Assembly (NCBI RefSeq): GCF_029625295.1
Contig: NZ_CP121112.1
Coordinates: forward strand, 1,364,001-1,428,000
Direction: 5' to 3'
Source: Flavobacterium gyeonganense
GTDB taxonomy: Bacteria; Bacteroidota; Bacteroidia; Flavobacteriales; Flavobacteriaceae
Length of the DNA stretch: 64,000 nucleotides
This document shows positions 53,474 to 62,111 of this stretch, one piece after another; position 1 is the stretch's first letter; every line of letters begins with the position of its first letter. A program made the position numbers and the translations under genes. The notes beneath the pieces were generated by a model that was not told the DNA's origin, did no database searches, and saw nothing but the letters and a program-made list of their open reading frames with translations.

Positions 53474-54322
53474 ATGAAATATTACATCGTCATACCCGCA
53501 CACAACGAACAGGATTTAATTGGTCTGACTTTACAATCTCTGGTTTCACAAACAGTTTTGCCATCAAAAGTGGTTGTCGTAAATGACAATTCAACAGATA
53601 AAACAGAAGAAGTAGTTTTGAGTTTTGCAAAAGAAAATCCGTTTATTTCTGTTGTCAACAAAAGTTCAGATGCGATTCACATGCCGGGGAGTAAAGTCAT
53701 TCAGGCTTTTCAAAAAGGTTTTGAAACTTTAGATTCACAATATGATATCATTGTAAAAATAGACGGTGATTTAATTTTTCCTCCAAACTATTTCGAAACC
53801 ATTATTAAACATTTCGAATCCGATTCAAAAGTTGGAATGGCTGGAGGATTTTGTTATATTGAAAAAAACGGTGACTGGGTTTTAGAAAATTTAACTGACA
53901 AAGATCATATTCGCGGCGCTTTAAAAGCATACCGTAAAGAAACCTTCAATCAGATTGGAGGATTACGTCCTGCAATGGGCTGGGACACGGTAGATGAATT
54001 ATTGTGTAAATATTACGGCTGGAAAATTGTAACAGACGAATCGTTACACGTAAAACACTTAAAACCAACCGGTGCCAATTACAACAAAACAGCCCGCTAT
54101 AAACAAGGCGAAGCTTTTTATACTATAGGTTATGGCTTTTGGATTACAGCTATTGCTTCTGCAAAACTGGCCATGATGAAGAAAAAACCATTTCTTTTTT
54201 TAGATTATATCAGAGGTTTCTGGAAGGCAAAAAATGCAAAAACCCCGTTATTGGTTACCCCTGAGCAGGCTAAATTTATAAAAAAGTATCGTTTTCAAAA
54301 AATGAAACAAAAGTTAATTTGA
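53474..54322 (+). CDS. Family 2 glycosyltransferase
   Basis: A 282-residue GT-A fold enzyme. The nucleotide-sugar site is YIVIPAHNEQDLIGLTLQSL ... VVVNDNSTDKTEEV, and the DxD-type motif is VKIDGDLIFPPNYF. The acceptor region is RPAMGWDTVDELLCKYYGW. No membrane anchor is evident. The donor and acceptor are unknown. It lies 24 bp after the methyltransferase gene and 80 bp before the MlaE permease gene on the same strand. Confidence 0.9.
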   Translation: MKYYIVIPAHNEQDLIGLTLQSLVSQTVLPSKVVVVNDNSTDKTEEVVLSFAKENPFISVVNKSSDAIHMPGSKVIQAFQKGFETLDSQYDIIVKIDGDLIFPPNYFETIIKHFESDSKVGMAGGFCYIEKNGDWVLENLTDKDHIRGALKAYRKETFNQIGGLRPAMGWDTVDELLCKYYGWKIVTDESLHVKHLKPTGANYNKTARYKQGEAFYTIGYGFWITAIASAKLAMMKKKPFLFLDYIRGFWKAKNAKTPLLVTPEQAKFIKKYRFQKMKQKLI

Positions 54323-54402
54323 TTGCGAAAGCAACCGAAAAAGGGAAAGTCATAACCCAAAACTCATAACTTCTTTTTACCTTAGCCAATATTTGTAAAA
54401 CT

Positions 54403-55149
54403 ATGATGTTAGTTCGTTATTTATCCCAGGTAGGGAAATATTTTTTAATGCTGAAAGAAATTTTCAACAAACAGACTAAATGGTCTGTAATGAAAAAATT
54501 AATTTTCAAAGAAATCGACGATTTAATAATTGACTCCCTCGGAATTGTTTGTTTTATCTCTTTCTTCATTGGCGGGGTTGTAGCTATTCAGACTGCTTTA
54601 AACTTAACTAATCCGTTAATTCCAAAATATTTAATTGGTTTTGCGACACGTCAGTCTGTAATCCTGGAATTTGCACCTACTTTTATTTCGGTAATTATGG
54701 CCGGAAAAATGGGTTCTTATATCACTTCAAGTATTGGAACTATGCGTGTTACCGAACAAATTGATGCTCTTGAAGTTATGGGTGTTAATTCCTTAAACTA
54801 TCTGGTTTTCCCAAAAATAATAGCTTTATTAATGTATCCGTTTGTTATTGGAATCAGTATGTTTCTGGGAATTTTTGGAGGATGGCTTGCCTGTGCTTAT
54901 GGAGGATTTTCTACAAGTCAGGATTTTATCCAGGGAGCTCAAATGGAATTTATCCCTTTCCACATTACATATGCTTTTATTAAGACTTTGATTTTTGCGA
55001 TGTTGTTGGCTACAATTCCATCTTTTCACGGGTATTATATGAAAGGCGGTGCATTAGAAGTTGGTAAGGCAAGTACAGTATCCTTTGTATGGACATCAGT
55101 TTGTATCATTCTTCTAAATTATATATTAACTCAATTATTATTAGGATAA
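54403..55149 (+). CDS. MlaE family ABC transporter permease
   Basis: A 248-residue inner-membrane permease of the MlaE/TRIC class with ~5 membrane segments. The family signature includes FISFFIGGVVAIQTALNL, SVILEFAPTFISVIMAGKMGSYITSSIGTMRVTEQIDALEVMGVNSLNYLVFPKIIALLMYPFV. With the ATPase encoded next it moves phospholipids between inner and outer membranes. Its TAA overlaps the ATPase ATG (TAATG). The MCE-domain partner is not in the next genes and is probably encoded elsewhere. Confidence 0.94.
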   Translation: MMLVRYLSQVGKYFLMLKEIFNKQTKWSVMKKLIFKEIDDLIIDSLGIVCFISFFIGGVVAIQTALNLTNPLIPKYLIGFATRQSVILEFAPTFISVIMAGKMGSYITSSIGTMRVTEQIDALEVMGVNSLNYLVFPKIIALLMYPFVIGISMFLGIFGGWLACAYGGFSTSQDFIQGAQMEFIPFHITYAFIKTLIFAMLLATIPSFHGYYMKGGALEVGKASTVSFVWTSVCIILLNYILTQLLLG

Positions 55150-55910
55150 TGATAGAAGTAAAAAACATAGAAAAATCATTTGGTGAAAGCAAAGTTTTAA
55201 AAGGCGTTTCGACAGTTTTTGAAACCGGAAAAACCAACTTAATAATTGGCCAGAGTGGATCCGGAAAAACAGTTTTATTGAAAACCTTATTAGGAATTCA
55301 CACGCCCGACTCAGGAACAATAGAGTTTGACGGACGTGTGTATTCTGATTTAGATCCGGATGAAAAAAGAGAATTAAGAACCGAAATCGGAATGGTTTTT
55401 CAGGGAAGCGCATTATTCGATTCGATGACCGTTGCTGAAAATGTGGCTTTCCCGTTAAGAATGTTCACTAATAATAATAAAGCCCTAATCAAAGAACGTG
55501 TTGATTTTGTTTTAGAAAGGGTAAATTTAGTTGATGCACATCAAAAGCTCCCTTCTGAAATTTCAGGGGGTATGCAAAAACGTGTGGCTATTGCGCGTGC
55601 CATTGTAAACAATCCCAAATATTTGTTTTGTGATGAGCCAAACTCTGGTCTTGATCCAAATACTTCAACTCTAATTGATAATTTGATTCAGGAAATTACA
55701 AAAGAATACAATATTACAACGGTAATCAACACTCACGATATGAACTCTGTAATGGAGATTGGTGAGAATATTGTTTTCTTAAAGAAAGGCCTTAAAGCTT
55801 GGCAGGGAACTAAAGAAGAAATCTTTACAACCGAAAATGAGGCAGTTGTTAAATTTGTTTATTCTTCGAATTTATTTAAAAAGGTAAGAGAAGCTTATTT
55901 GAAAGGATAA
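55149..55910 (+). CDS. MlaF-type ABC transporter ATP-binding protein
   Basis: A 253-residue ATPase partner of the MlaE-like permease. Walker A is GQSGSGKTVLLKTLLGI, the Q-loop is GMVFQGSALFDSMTV, the signature is SGGMQKRVAIARAI, Walker B is YLFCDEPNSGLDP, and the H-loop is VINTHDM. I choose ATG 55149, overlapping the permease stop; a longer frame from 55089 would overlap the permease by 61 nt and add no domain. A perfect 17-bp inverted repeat follows at 55933-55975. Confidence 0.95.
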   Translation: MIEVKNIEKSFGESKVLKGVSTVFETGKTNLIIGQSGSGKTVLLKTLLGIHTPDSGTIEFDGRVYSDLDPDEKRELRTEIGMVFQGSALFDSMTVAENVAFPLRMFTNNNKALIKERVDFVLERVNLVDAHQKLPSEISGGMQKRVAIARAIVNNPKYLFCDEPNSGLDPNTSTLIDNLIQEITKEYNITTVINTHDMNSVMEIGENIVFLKKGLKAWQGTKEEIFTTENEAVVKFVYSSNLFKKVREAYLKG

Positions 55911-55932
55911 AATCTTTAAAATTCAATCTTTA

Positions 55933-55975
55933 AAATTCCAAATTCCAATCTTAGTGTAATTGGAATTTGGAATTT
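55933..55975. repeat. AAATTCC heptamer repeat in a perfect 17-bp inverted repeat
   Basis: AAATTCCAAATTCCAAT (55933-55949) pairs perfectly with ATTGGAATTTGGAATTT (55959-55975) around a 9-nt loop. It separates the convergent MlaF and SprT genes and may terminate both. The same heptamer recurs at 21116-21131 and 28658-28674. Confidence 0.92.
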
Positions 55976-55999
55976 CTATATTTGGAATTTAATTTCTCT

Positions 56000-56602
56000 T
56001 TATTGAATATTTATCAGCTCTACTTCAGCATTTGGATTAAAAAGATACAATTTGCCGGTACTAATTTCGAGACATTCAAAACGTTTTGTTCTGACAGCTA
56101 TTTTCTTGAATATTTTTCCATTTTTAATTCTGAAAACACTGCCATACGGAATTTCAAAAACATAATTTTTATCATTTTCTTTATCATATTGCTTCAAAGC
56201 CAATGATAAAGTGGTATCGGTATCACTGCTTGCCGAAGGATTTTTAAAATGTCTCGACAATAAGGGAAGAATCTGATTTGGAAAAATCTCCGGACGAATA
56301 AAGGGTATCATTAATCGCTGAAAGGTCAATTTCCATTCATTCCCATGGGGCTTAATATTCCGTCCAAACTTTTCAAAAGCTACTAAATGAGAAATTTCAT
56401 GGATAAGCGTAATCAAAAAACGATATTTATTTAAACTCGCATTGACTGTTATTTCATGTTTGCCACTTGGTCCTCTCCTGTAATCACCATGGCGTGTCTG
56501 ACGCTCGTTAACGATTTTAAGATGAACCTGATTGGCAACTATCAAATCGAAAACAGGCTTTACGGCATGTTCGGGGATATATTTGGCTAATGTTTCGCTC
56601 AA
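56000..56602 (-). CDS. SprT-like zinc metalloprotease domain protein
   Basis: A 200-residue protein with the SprT fold. The zinc motif is HEISH (in LITLIHEISHLVAFEKFG), with a third ligand likely in KPHGNEWKLTFQRLM. The C-terminal ~70 residues lack the four Cys of the zinc ribbon seen in some SprT/Spartan proteins and instead read YVFEIPYGSVFRIKNGKIFKKIAVRTKRFEC. SprT-like proteases degrade DNA-crosslinked proteins in eukaryotes; the bacterial role is inferred. It is downstream of an SDR gene on the minus strand, with a 70-bp gap. Confidence 0.88.
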   Translation of the reverse strand: MSETLAKYIPEHAVKPVFDLIVANQVHLKIVNERQTRHGDYRRGPSGKHEITVNASLNKYRFLITLIHEISHLVAFEKFGRNIKPHGNEWKLTFQRLMIPFIRPEIFPNQILPLLSRHFKNPSASSDTDTTLSLALKQYDKENDKNYVFEIPYGSVFRIKNGKIFKKIAVRTKRFECLEISTGKLYLFNPNAEVELINIQ

Positions 56603-56672
56603 TCTTAGTAAAATGTTTTCTGTTAAAAGTTAGATGTATTTGGAATTTAGGTTTTAAAAATTGGAATTTAAT

Positions 56673-57350
56673 CTACGGATTTGTCGAAGAAACCTCCAGC
56701 ACCTTTCCATTAAAATATTTATTCCCATTAAGCGTAAAATCATAAATATAAGTTGCCATTCCTTCTGCAGAAATGGGTGCCTGATAACCAGGAAAAGCTT
56801 CGTTTAACATTTCAGTCTGAACGGAACCCAATGCGAGAACATTGAATGAAACGCCTTTTTCTTTGTATTCTTCAGCTAATAATTCTGTTAAGGTACCAAC
56901 AGCCCCTTTGCTTGAACTATAAGCTGCAAGACCTGCAAATTTTAGACTGCCTCTCACTCCGCCAATCGAACTAATGGTTACTACATGACTGCCTTTTTCA
57001 AGATATGGCAAACAAATCCGGGTCAGATTAGCTACAGCAAAAACATTCACTTTGTAAATACTTTCAAAATCAGCCTGAGTGGTTTCTTCAAAAGGTTTCA
57101 AAAGCAAAGCACCTGCGTTATGCACCACAGCATCTATTTTTTTCCATGTCGAAGAAAGAAAATCGCTTACAATATCGAGTTGTGATTCATCTGCGAGATC
57201 AACCGAAAGGCAGGTTACATTTTGGTTTTCTAAAAGAGCCTGTGGAATTTTTCTGGAAATCGCTAAAACATTATGTCCTGCATTGGCAAACTGTAAAGCC
57301 AGTTCATAACCAATTCCTCTACTCGTTCCAGTAATAATAATATTTTTCAT
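56673..57350 (-). CDS. Short-chain dehydrogenase/reductase
   Basis: A 225-residue classical SDR. The cofactor site is ITGTSRGIGYELALQFANAG, NAG appears in VVHNAGALL, the catalytic Ser is in VVTISSIGG, and Tyr-x3-Lys is in AAYSSSKGA. Arg15 in the TGTSRG loop suggests NADP(H). The substrate cannot be inferred. It lies 35 bp downstream of the M28 peptidase gene and upstream of the SprT gene, all on the minus strand. Confidence 0.93.
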   Translation of the reverse strand: MKNIIITGTSRGIGYELALQFANAGHNVLAISRKIPQALLENQNVTCLSVDLADESQLDIVSDFLSSTWKKIDAVVHNAGALLLKPFEETTQADFESIYKVNVFAVANLTRICLPYLEKGSHVVTISSIGGVRGSLKFAGLAAYSSSKGAVGTLTELLAEEYKEKGVSFNVLALGSVQTEMLNEAFPGYQAPISAEGMATYIYDFTLNGNKYFNGKVLEVSSTNP

Positions 57351-57385
57351 GCCACAAAAATAATCAAATCTTCTAAAAAGAATCT

Positions 57386-58357
57386 TTATTTAGTCATTGT
57401 AATTTCTTGCGTTGGAGTTGTTGTTATTTGTGTAACCGCCGGCAAAAATTCCTGTATAAATTTAGTGATATGCGGAATATTCATCACCTGAAATTCATCT
57501 GACGGATGATGATAAAATTCGAAATTCTCAAAATCAAAAGTACTTATGGACTGACACGGTTTTTTGAATGCTTCATAAAAAGAATAATTATCAGAACGGT
57601 AAAAAAGCTCATATTCGGCTTCTTTTGGAAGAAAGCCAATTGTATTCTTTCCGGTGTACTGATTAATGCTTTCGGCCATATTTGATTTATCAAAACCTGT
57701 GATATAAGCCAGATAATCGCGTTTCATTGGCACGCCAACCATTTCAATATTGAGCTGGGCGTATAAATTAAAATCTTTCTTTTTAAGCTTTTGCACTAAA
57801 CTTTTAGATCCTAATAATCCTTTTTCTTCTCCTGAAAAAAACACAAAAAGGATACTTCTTTTATTTAATTTTGTCTTAGCGAAATATTTAGCCATTTCTG
57901 CAACTACGGTTACTCCGGAAGCATCATCGTTTGCACCGTTATTGATCACATCATCCTGCTTGTTTTTCAGTAAACCAATATGATCATAATGTGCACTTAA
58001 AATCACAAACTCTTTTTTGAGTTCAGGATCGCTTCCTTCTAAATATCCCACAATATTATATGCCGGCGACTTAAAATTCGTAAGCGTATCACGATACGTA
58101 CTGAAATAAGGCTTTACATTATTCTTTTTAAAAAAATCCTCTAAAAAAACAGCTGCTTTTTCAATCCCCCTCGTTCCTGTCTCTCTTCCTTCGAGTTCAT
58201 CAGAAGAAAGATATTTTAAAAAATCTGAGACTTCATTCTGTTCAACCAAATAATTGCTTTCAACAGCGGTTTCCTTTGAAGTTTTTTCTCCGACTGATGA
58301 AATAGTAGATTTACAGCCTAATAAAATTAAGAAAAGAAGAAAGTATATATTTTTCAT
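57386..58357 (-). CDS. M28 family zinc aminopeptidase lipoprotein
   Basis: A 323-residue lipoprotein (MKNIYFLLFLILLGC, Cys15). The co-catalytic zinc site residues are the His of LSAHYDHIG, the Asp of NDDASG, the Glu pair of FSGEEKGLLG, the Asp/Glu position in LNIEMVG (Glu here), and the His of FEFYHHPSDEF. The N-terminal LSSDELEGRETGTRG motif is typical of bacterial surface or periplasmic M28 enzymes. It probably removes N-terminal residues from peptides. It is the first gene of the minus-strand M28-SDR-SprT run. Confidence 0.92.
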   Translation of the reverse strand: MKNIYFLLFLILLGCKSTISSVGEKTSKETAVESNYLVEQNEVSDFLKYLSSDELEGRETGTRGIEKAAVFLEDFFKKNNVKPYFSTYRDTLTNFKSPAYNIVGYLEGSDPELKKEFVILSAHYDHIGLLKNKQDDVINNGANDDASGVTVVAEMAKYFAKTKLNKRSILFVFFSGEEKGLLGSKSLVQKLKKKDFNLYAQLNIEMVGVPMKRDYLAYITGFDKSNMAESINQYTGKNTIGFLPKEAEYELFYRSDNYSFYEAFKKPCQSISTFDFENFEFYHHPSDEFQVMNIPHITKFIQEFLPAVTQITTTPTQEITMTK

Positions 58358-58424
58358 AAAAGAAATTTAGATTAGTGTTCTTAAGGCAAAACTTCTGAAA
58401 AGTAAAAAAAATAATCGTAAAAAA

Positions 58425-58457
58425 AACCCTTTCAAAGTTAAAAAAGCCGAAAGGGTT
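58425..58457 (-). terminator. Terminator of the acyl-CoA dehydrogenase gene
   Basis: The stem AACCCTTTC (58425-58433) pairs perfectly with GAAAGGGTT (58449-58457). The upstream A-run gives a T tail on the minus strand. Confidence 0.9.
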
Positions 58458-58476
58458 ATAATTAAAAAAGAATCCG

Positions 58477-59619
58477 CTATTCTGAAATAACTGATCTTGA
58501 AATCACAATTTTCTGAATCTCTGAAGTTCCTTCGTAAATCTGAGTGATTTTCGCATCACGCATCATACGCTCTACATGATATTCTTTTACATAACCATTT
58601 CCACCGTGAATCTGGACTGCTTCTACTGCTGTATCCATTGCCACCTGTGAAGCAAATAATTTAGCCATAGCGCCGCTTACATCGTAATTTTTGTGCTGGT
58701 CTTTATCCCATGCTGCTTTCATACATAAATGACGTGCAGCTTCAATATTAACTGCCATATCGGCCAGTTTAAAAGCAATTGCCTGATGATTGCAGATTTC
58801 TGTTCCGAAAGCTTTACGCTCTTTGGAATATTTTAAAGCCAGCTCATAAGCCCCTGAAGCGATTCCCAAAGCCTGAGAAGCGATTCCGATACGGCCTCCG
58901 GCAAGCGTTTTCATGGCAAATTTAAATCCGAATCCGTCTTCACCGATTCTGTTTTCTTTCGGAACTTTCACATCACTAAACATTAATGAATGTGTATCAG
59001 AACCGCGAATCCCCATTTTTTGCTCTTTTGGCCCAACCGAAAACCCCGGCATATCTTTAGTCATAATCAGCACATTTATTCCTTTATGTTTTAATTCAGG
59101 ATGCGTTTGTGCAATAACTAAATAAACAGAAGCCGTATTCCCGTTTGTAATCCAGTTTTTTGTACCATTTACGAGATAGTGATCGCCCATATCAATAGCG
59201 GTTGTTTTTTGCGAAGTGGCGTCACTACCTGCTTCAGGCTCGCTTAAGCAAAATGCCCCATGAATTTCACCCGAAGCCAGACGAGGCAGGTATTTTTGTT
59301 TTTGTTCTTCAGTTCCAAATTCCTGCAGTCCCCAGCATACTAAAGAATTATTTACAGACATCACTACTGAAGCAGATGCATCAACTTTAGAAATTTCTTC
59401 CATCGCAATTACATATGAAATTGTATCCAGCCCACTTCCTCCGTATTTTGGATCAACCATCATGCCCATGAACCCTAACTCACCCATCTTTTTTACCTGT
59501 TCGGTCGGAAAAATTTGCTTTTCGTCTCTTTCAATTACACCCGGCAACAGTTCATTTTGAGCAAAATCTCTTGCAGCCTGCTGTATCATTAAATGCTCTT
59601 CTGTTAGATTAAAATCCAT
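58477..59619 (-). CDS. Acyl-CoA dehydrogenase
   Basis: A 380-residue flavoenzyme of short/branched-chain type. FAD and substrate regions include AFCLSEPEAGSDA, WITNGNTASVYLV and QIHGGNGYVKEYHVERMMRDAKI. The likely catalytic base is the Glu in IYEGTSEIQKIVI. It introduces the alpha-beta double bond in acyl-CoA during fatty-acid or branched-amino-acid breakdown. It is a single gene with a good promoter (59676-59705) and its own terminator. No electron-transfer flavoprotein genes are adjacent. Confidence 0.95.
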   Translation of the reverse strand: MDFNLTEEHLMIQQAARDFAQNELLPGVIERDEKQIFPTEQVKKMGELGFMGMMVDPKYGGSGLDTISYVIAMEEISKVDASASVVMSVNNSLVCWGLQEFGTEEQKQKYLPRLASGEIHGAFCLSEPEAGSDATSQKTTAIDMGDHYLVNGTKNWITNGNTASVYLVIAQTHPELKHKGINVLIMTKDMPGFSVGPKEQKMGIRGSDTHSLMFSDVKVPKENRIGEDGFGFKFAMKTLAGGRIGIASQALGIASGAYELALKYSKERKAFGTEICNHQAIAFKLADMAVNIEAARHLCMKAAWDKDQHKNYDVSGAMAKLFASQVAMDTAVEAVQIHGGNGYVKEYHVERMMRDAKITQIYEGTSEIQKIVISRSVISE

Positions 59620-59675
59620 AATAGTGGTTCTTTAGTTGTTAAATTGCTTTCATGTGCTCCGTGAAAGAAGCTTTT

Positions 59676-59705
59676 CAAAGATAAATTTTAAATACCAAAT
59701 AACAA
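59676..59705 (-). promoter_or_regulatory. Promoter of the acyl-CoA dehydrogenase gene
   Basis: On the minus strand an exact -7 TATCTTTG (59676-59683) and a TTG at -33 (59703-59705) are separated by 19 nt. The palindrome ATGCATGCAT (59705-59714) abuts the -33 element. A 10-bp-arm inverted repeat, ATAGTATTTT / AAAATACTAT, follows at 59713-59745. Nothing else is recognised in the 59620-60058 gap except the plus-strand -7 box at 60008. Confidence 0.65.
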
Positions 59706-60007
59706 TGCATGCATAGTATTTTAAGTTTTAATCAAAAAATACTATAACGTTTTCGTTTCAACTCTAAACTAAAATTAATAAAACCTAAATATTACAATAT
59801 ATTATTCAAAATTTAAGGGTAAAATTATAGATAGTAAAAATTACAAACTGACCATTTATGGATTTCGCACATGAACAGCTTCTGCACTGCAAATCGACGA
59901 TAAAAATACTCTTACTAATTTGATTTTTAATTCAATATATTTTTCAAACCAATTGCAATATCATAAAAAACTTGCCGTTTAAAAGACTAATTTTTGCAGA
60001 TTAACAG

Positions 60008-60015
60008 TACTTTTG
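60008..60015 (+). promoter_or_regulatory. -7 box TACTTTTG of the chalcone-isomerase-like gene
   Basis: Exact TAnnTTTG match 43 nt before the ATG at 60059. Confidence 0.5.
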
Positions 60016-60058
60016 CAAAAAACAAAAACACTAAAAAAAACAATTATTAAGAAAGACT

Positions 60059-60631
60059 ATGAAAAAGATTTTACTATTACTCACGCTTTTTTTAAGCATA
60101 CAATTTACATTAACTGCGCAAACACACATCGATGTAAACGGCGTTACTGTTCCAAGAAAAATTGAGGTTTTGAACAAAACTTTGCAACTTAACGGAGCTG
60201 GCGGAAGATCAAAAATGTGGATGGAAGTATATGTTCAGGCTTTGTACCTATCACAATTAACACAGGATGCCCAATTTATTATGGACAGCGATACCGAAAT
60301 GGCTATCCGGATTGAAATTACTTCGTCTATGGTTTCTGCCAACAAATTGGGCAAAGCAATGGATACAGGATTTGAAAAATCTGCTGCAGATAAGCTTGAG
60401 ACATTACGACCAAGAATTGAGCAGCTGAAAACACTTTTAAGTGACAAAATCACAGAAAAAGATGTTTTTATATTAGCTTATAGCCCTTTGGATCAAACAA
60501 TAAATGTTTTCAAAAACGAATCATTAAAAGGAAAAATTCCCGGGTTTGATTTCAAAAAAGCATTGTTCGGAATATGGCTATCTGACAAACCTGTTGACGA
60601 AACGTTAAAGAAAAACTTATTGGGACAGTAA
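60059..60631 (+). CDS. Periplasmic chalcone isomerase family protein
   Basis: A 190-residue protein with a Sec signal (1-20, LTA before QTH). The domain starts with VNGVTVPRKIEVLNKTLQLNGAGGRSKMWMEVYVQALYL. The GxRxKMxxxVYVxALY pattern is the hallmark of bacterial chalcone-isomerase-like proteins. The remainder (MAIRIEITSSMVSANKLGKAMDTGFEKS ... KGKIPGFDFKKALFGIWLSDKPVD) is complete. Bacterial members are not flavonoid enzymes; their role is unknown and may involve lipid binding. Single gene with promoter and terminator. Confidence 0.87.
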   Translation: MKKILLLLTLFLSIQFTLTAQTHIDVNGVTVPRKIEVLNKTLQLNGAGGRSKMWMEVYVQALYLSQLTQDAQFIMDSDTEMAIRIEITSSMVSANKLGKAMDTGFEKSAADKLETLRPRIEQLKTLLSDKITEKDVFILAYSPLDQTINVFKNESLKGKIPGFDFKKALFGIWLSDKPVDETLKKNLLGQ

Positions 60632-60654
60632 ACGTCCTTAGTTTCATAAATAAT

Positions 60655-60688
60655 AAGCCGAAAACAAAAACTGTTTTCGGCTTTTTTT
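60655..60688 (+). terminator. Terminator of the chalcone-isomerase-like gene
   Basis: The stem AAGCCGAAAAC (60655-60665) pairs perfectly with GTTTTCGGCTT (60673-60683) and is followed by a T-run. Confidence 0.93.
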
Positions 60689-60777
60689 ATAATTGATTCA
60701 AATACATTTAATAGTATTATTTTTCACATCAAACTAACTTAACAAAATGCAAAATCAGTTCTAAAGCAATATTTTTT

Positions 60778-61932
60778 TTAATCCCTTTTTATATTTAAAA
60801 TTGCTTTTAAAGCAGGTTTTGGTTTTTTATTACGATCGTATAGTAATGGATAATTCGTCCTGTTTGCAATAGGGTAATCATTTTTCCAGGACATTCCGTC
60901 ATGCAGACCCCAGAAAGTAACACGATCAATTTTGTCGCGTTTTCTGTAAAATATTTCAAATAACTCCGCATATCTATTTGTCAATTGCTTCTGGATATCC
61001 TCTGGCAAACCTTTTCGGTAGGGATCTAAAAATGTTTTAAATTCTTCTAATTCATATTGAGGATGTAACAATCCGGTTCCAATAATTTGTCCTTCTTTTG
61101 TTAATGGCAAAACGTCAATATCTAATTCTGTAATCATTACTTTCACCCCTAATGAAGCAAATGAATCTATTGCCGCTTCTATATATTCTTTTTTAGGATA
61201 ATTAAGTCCCCAATGACCCTGAATACCAATCCCATCAATTCTCACACCTTCTTTTTTCAGCATTCTCACCATACGCATAATACCATCTCTTTTTGTCGGC
61301 CTCCAAACATTAAAATCGTTGTAATATAATTCTGTGTCTGGCGCATATTTACTTGTAAATTTAAACGCATTCTTTACTAAAGTATCACCATTACCAATAC
61401 TATTAACCCAGTTCGTTTTACGGTAAGAGCCATTTTCGTCCATCACTTCATTTACAACATCCCAGGCTTGTACTTTTCCTGCATATCTGCCAGCAATAGT
61501 CTGAATATGGGTTCTCATTCTTTCCATTTGCGCTTCTTTCGTATTTGGATTTCCATTTTTATCCTGAAAAAACCATTCAGGGGTCTGGTTGTGCCATATT
61601 AAGGTATGCCCCACTATAAACATTTTATTTTTTTGTCCAAATGCTACGAAGTCATCTGCAGGTTTAAAATTATACACTCCCGGTTCCGGATTTATTCTTT
61701 CTGCTTTCATGACATTTTCTGGAGTAATAGAATTGAATTGCTTTAAAATAATATTTTGAGACACTAAATCCTTTCCAGATGATATCTCTTCATTTACAGC
61801 CATTCCTATTCTAAAATCATTTTTGAATGATTCTTTTAAAGTTAAATCTGAATGGTTATCATTTTCCGGATCCTGTTTTTTACAACTAATCAAAACAGCA
61901 AATATGGCTAAGATAATTACTTTCAATTTCAT
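60778..61932 (-). CDS. GH10 endo-1,4-beta-xylanase lipoprotein
   Basis: A 384-residue lipoprotein (Cys17 in FAVLISCKK). The single GH10 (beta/alpha)8 domain has acid/base Glu162 in AWDVVNEV and nucleophile Glu269 in MITELDID. Substrate-site landmarks are NSITPENVMKAERI, GHTLIWHNQTPEW and FWGLHDGMSW. It cleaves beta-1,4-xylan internally. Outer-membrane anchoring is likely. The GH30 gene at 50157 would supply complementary glucuronoxylan cleavage, but the two are 9.4 kb apart and no SusC/SusD pair adjoins either. Confidence 0.95.
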   Translation of the reverse strand: MKLKVIILAIFAVLISCKKQDPENDNHSDLTLKESFKNDFRIGMAVNEEISSGKDLVSQNIILKQFNSITPENVMKAERINPEPGVYNFKPADDFVAFGQKNKMFIVGHTLIWHNQTPEWFFQDKNGNPNTKEAQMERMRTHIQTIAGRYAGKVQAWDVVNEVMDENGSYRKTNWVNSIGNGDTLVKNAFKFTSKYAPDTELYYNDFNVWRPTKRDGIMRMVRMLKKEGVRIDGIGIQGHWGLNYPKKEYIEAAIDSFASLGVKVMITELDIDVLPLTKEGQIIGTGLLHPQYELEEFKTFLDPYRKGLPEDIQKQLTNRYAELFEIFYRKRDKIDRVTFWGLHDGMSWKNDYPIANRTNYPLLYDRNKKPKPALKAILNIKRD

Positions 61933-62078
61933 GTTTTTTAAGATTAAAGTTTCTGAAAAGATAGTAAAATTATTTTCTTAAATGCAACAAAGCCAAACAA
62001 TAGCAATTGGATGTTTTAAGACTTGCACTTGTAAATTAAAAAAGAAATCAAAGTGCATATTTCTCATAAAACCTTTCA

Positions 62079-62086
62079 TATATTTG
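62079..62086 (+). promoter_or_regulatory. -7 box TATATTTG of the amino-acid dehydrogenase gene
   Basis: Exact TAnnTTTG match 25 nt before the ATG at 62112. Confidence 0.6.
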
Positions 62087-62111
62087 CTCAAAATAAATAT
62101 ATCGCAACAAT

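Noticed and set aside
54403..55910. A complete Mla lipid-transport operon
   Set aside because: Only permease and ATPase genes are present; no MCE-domain gene follows, since the next gene (SprT) is on the other strand.
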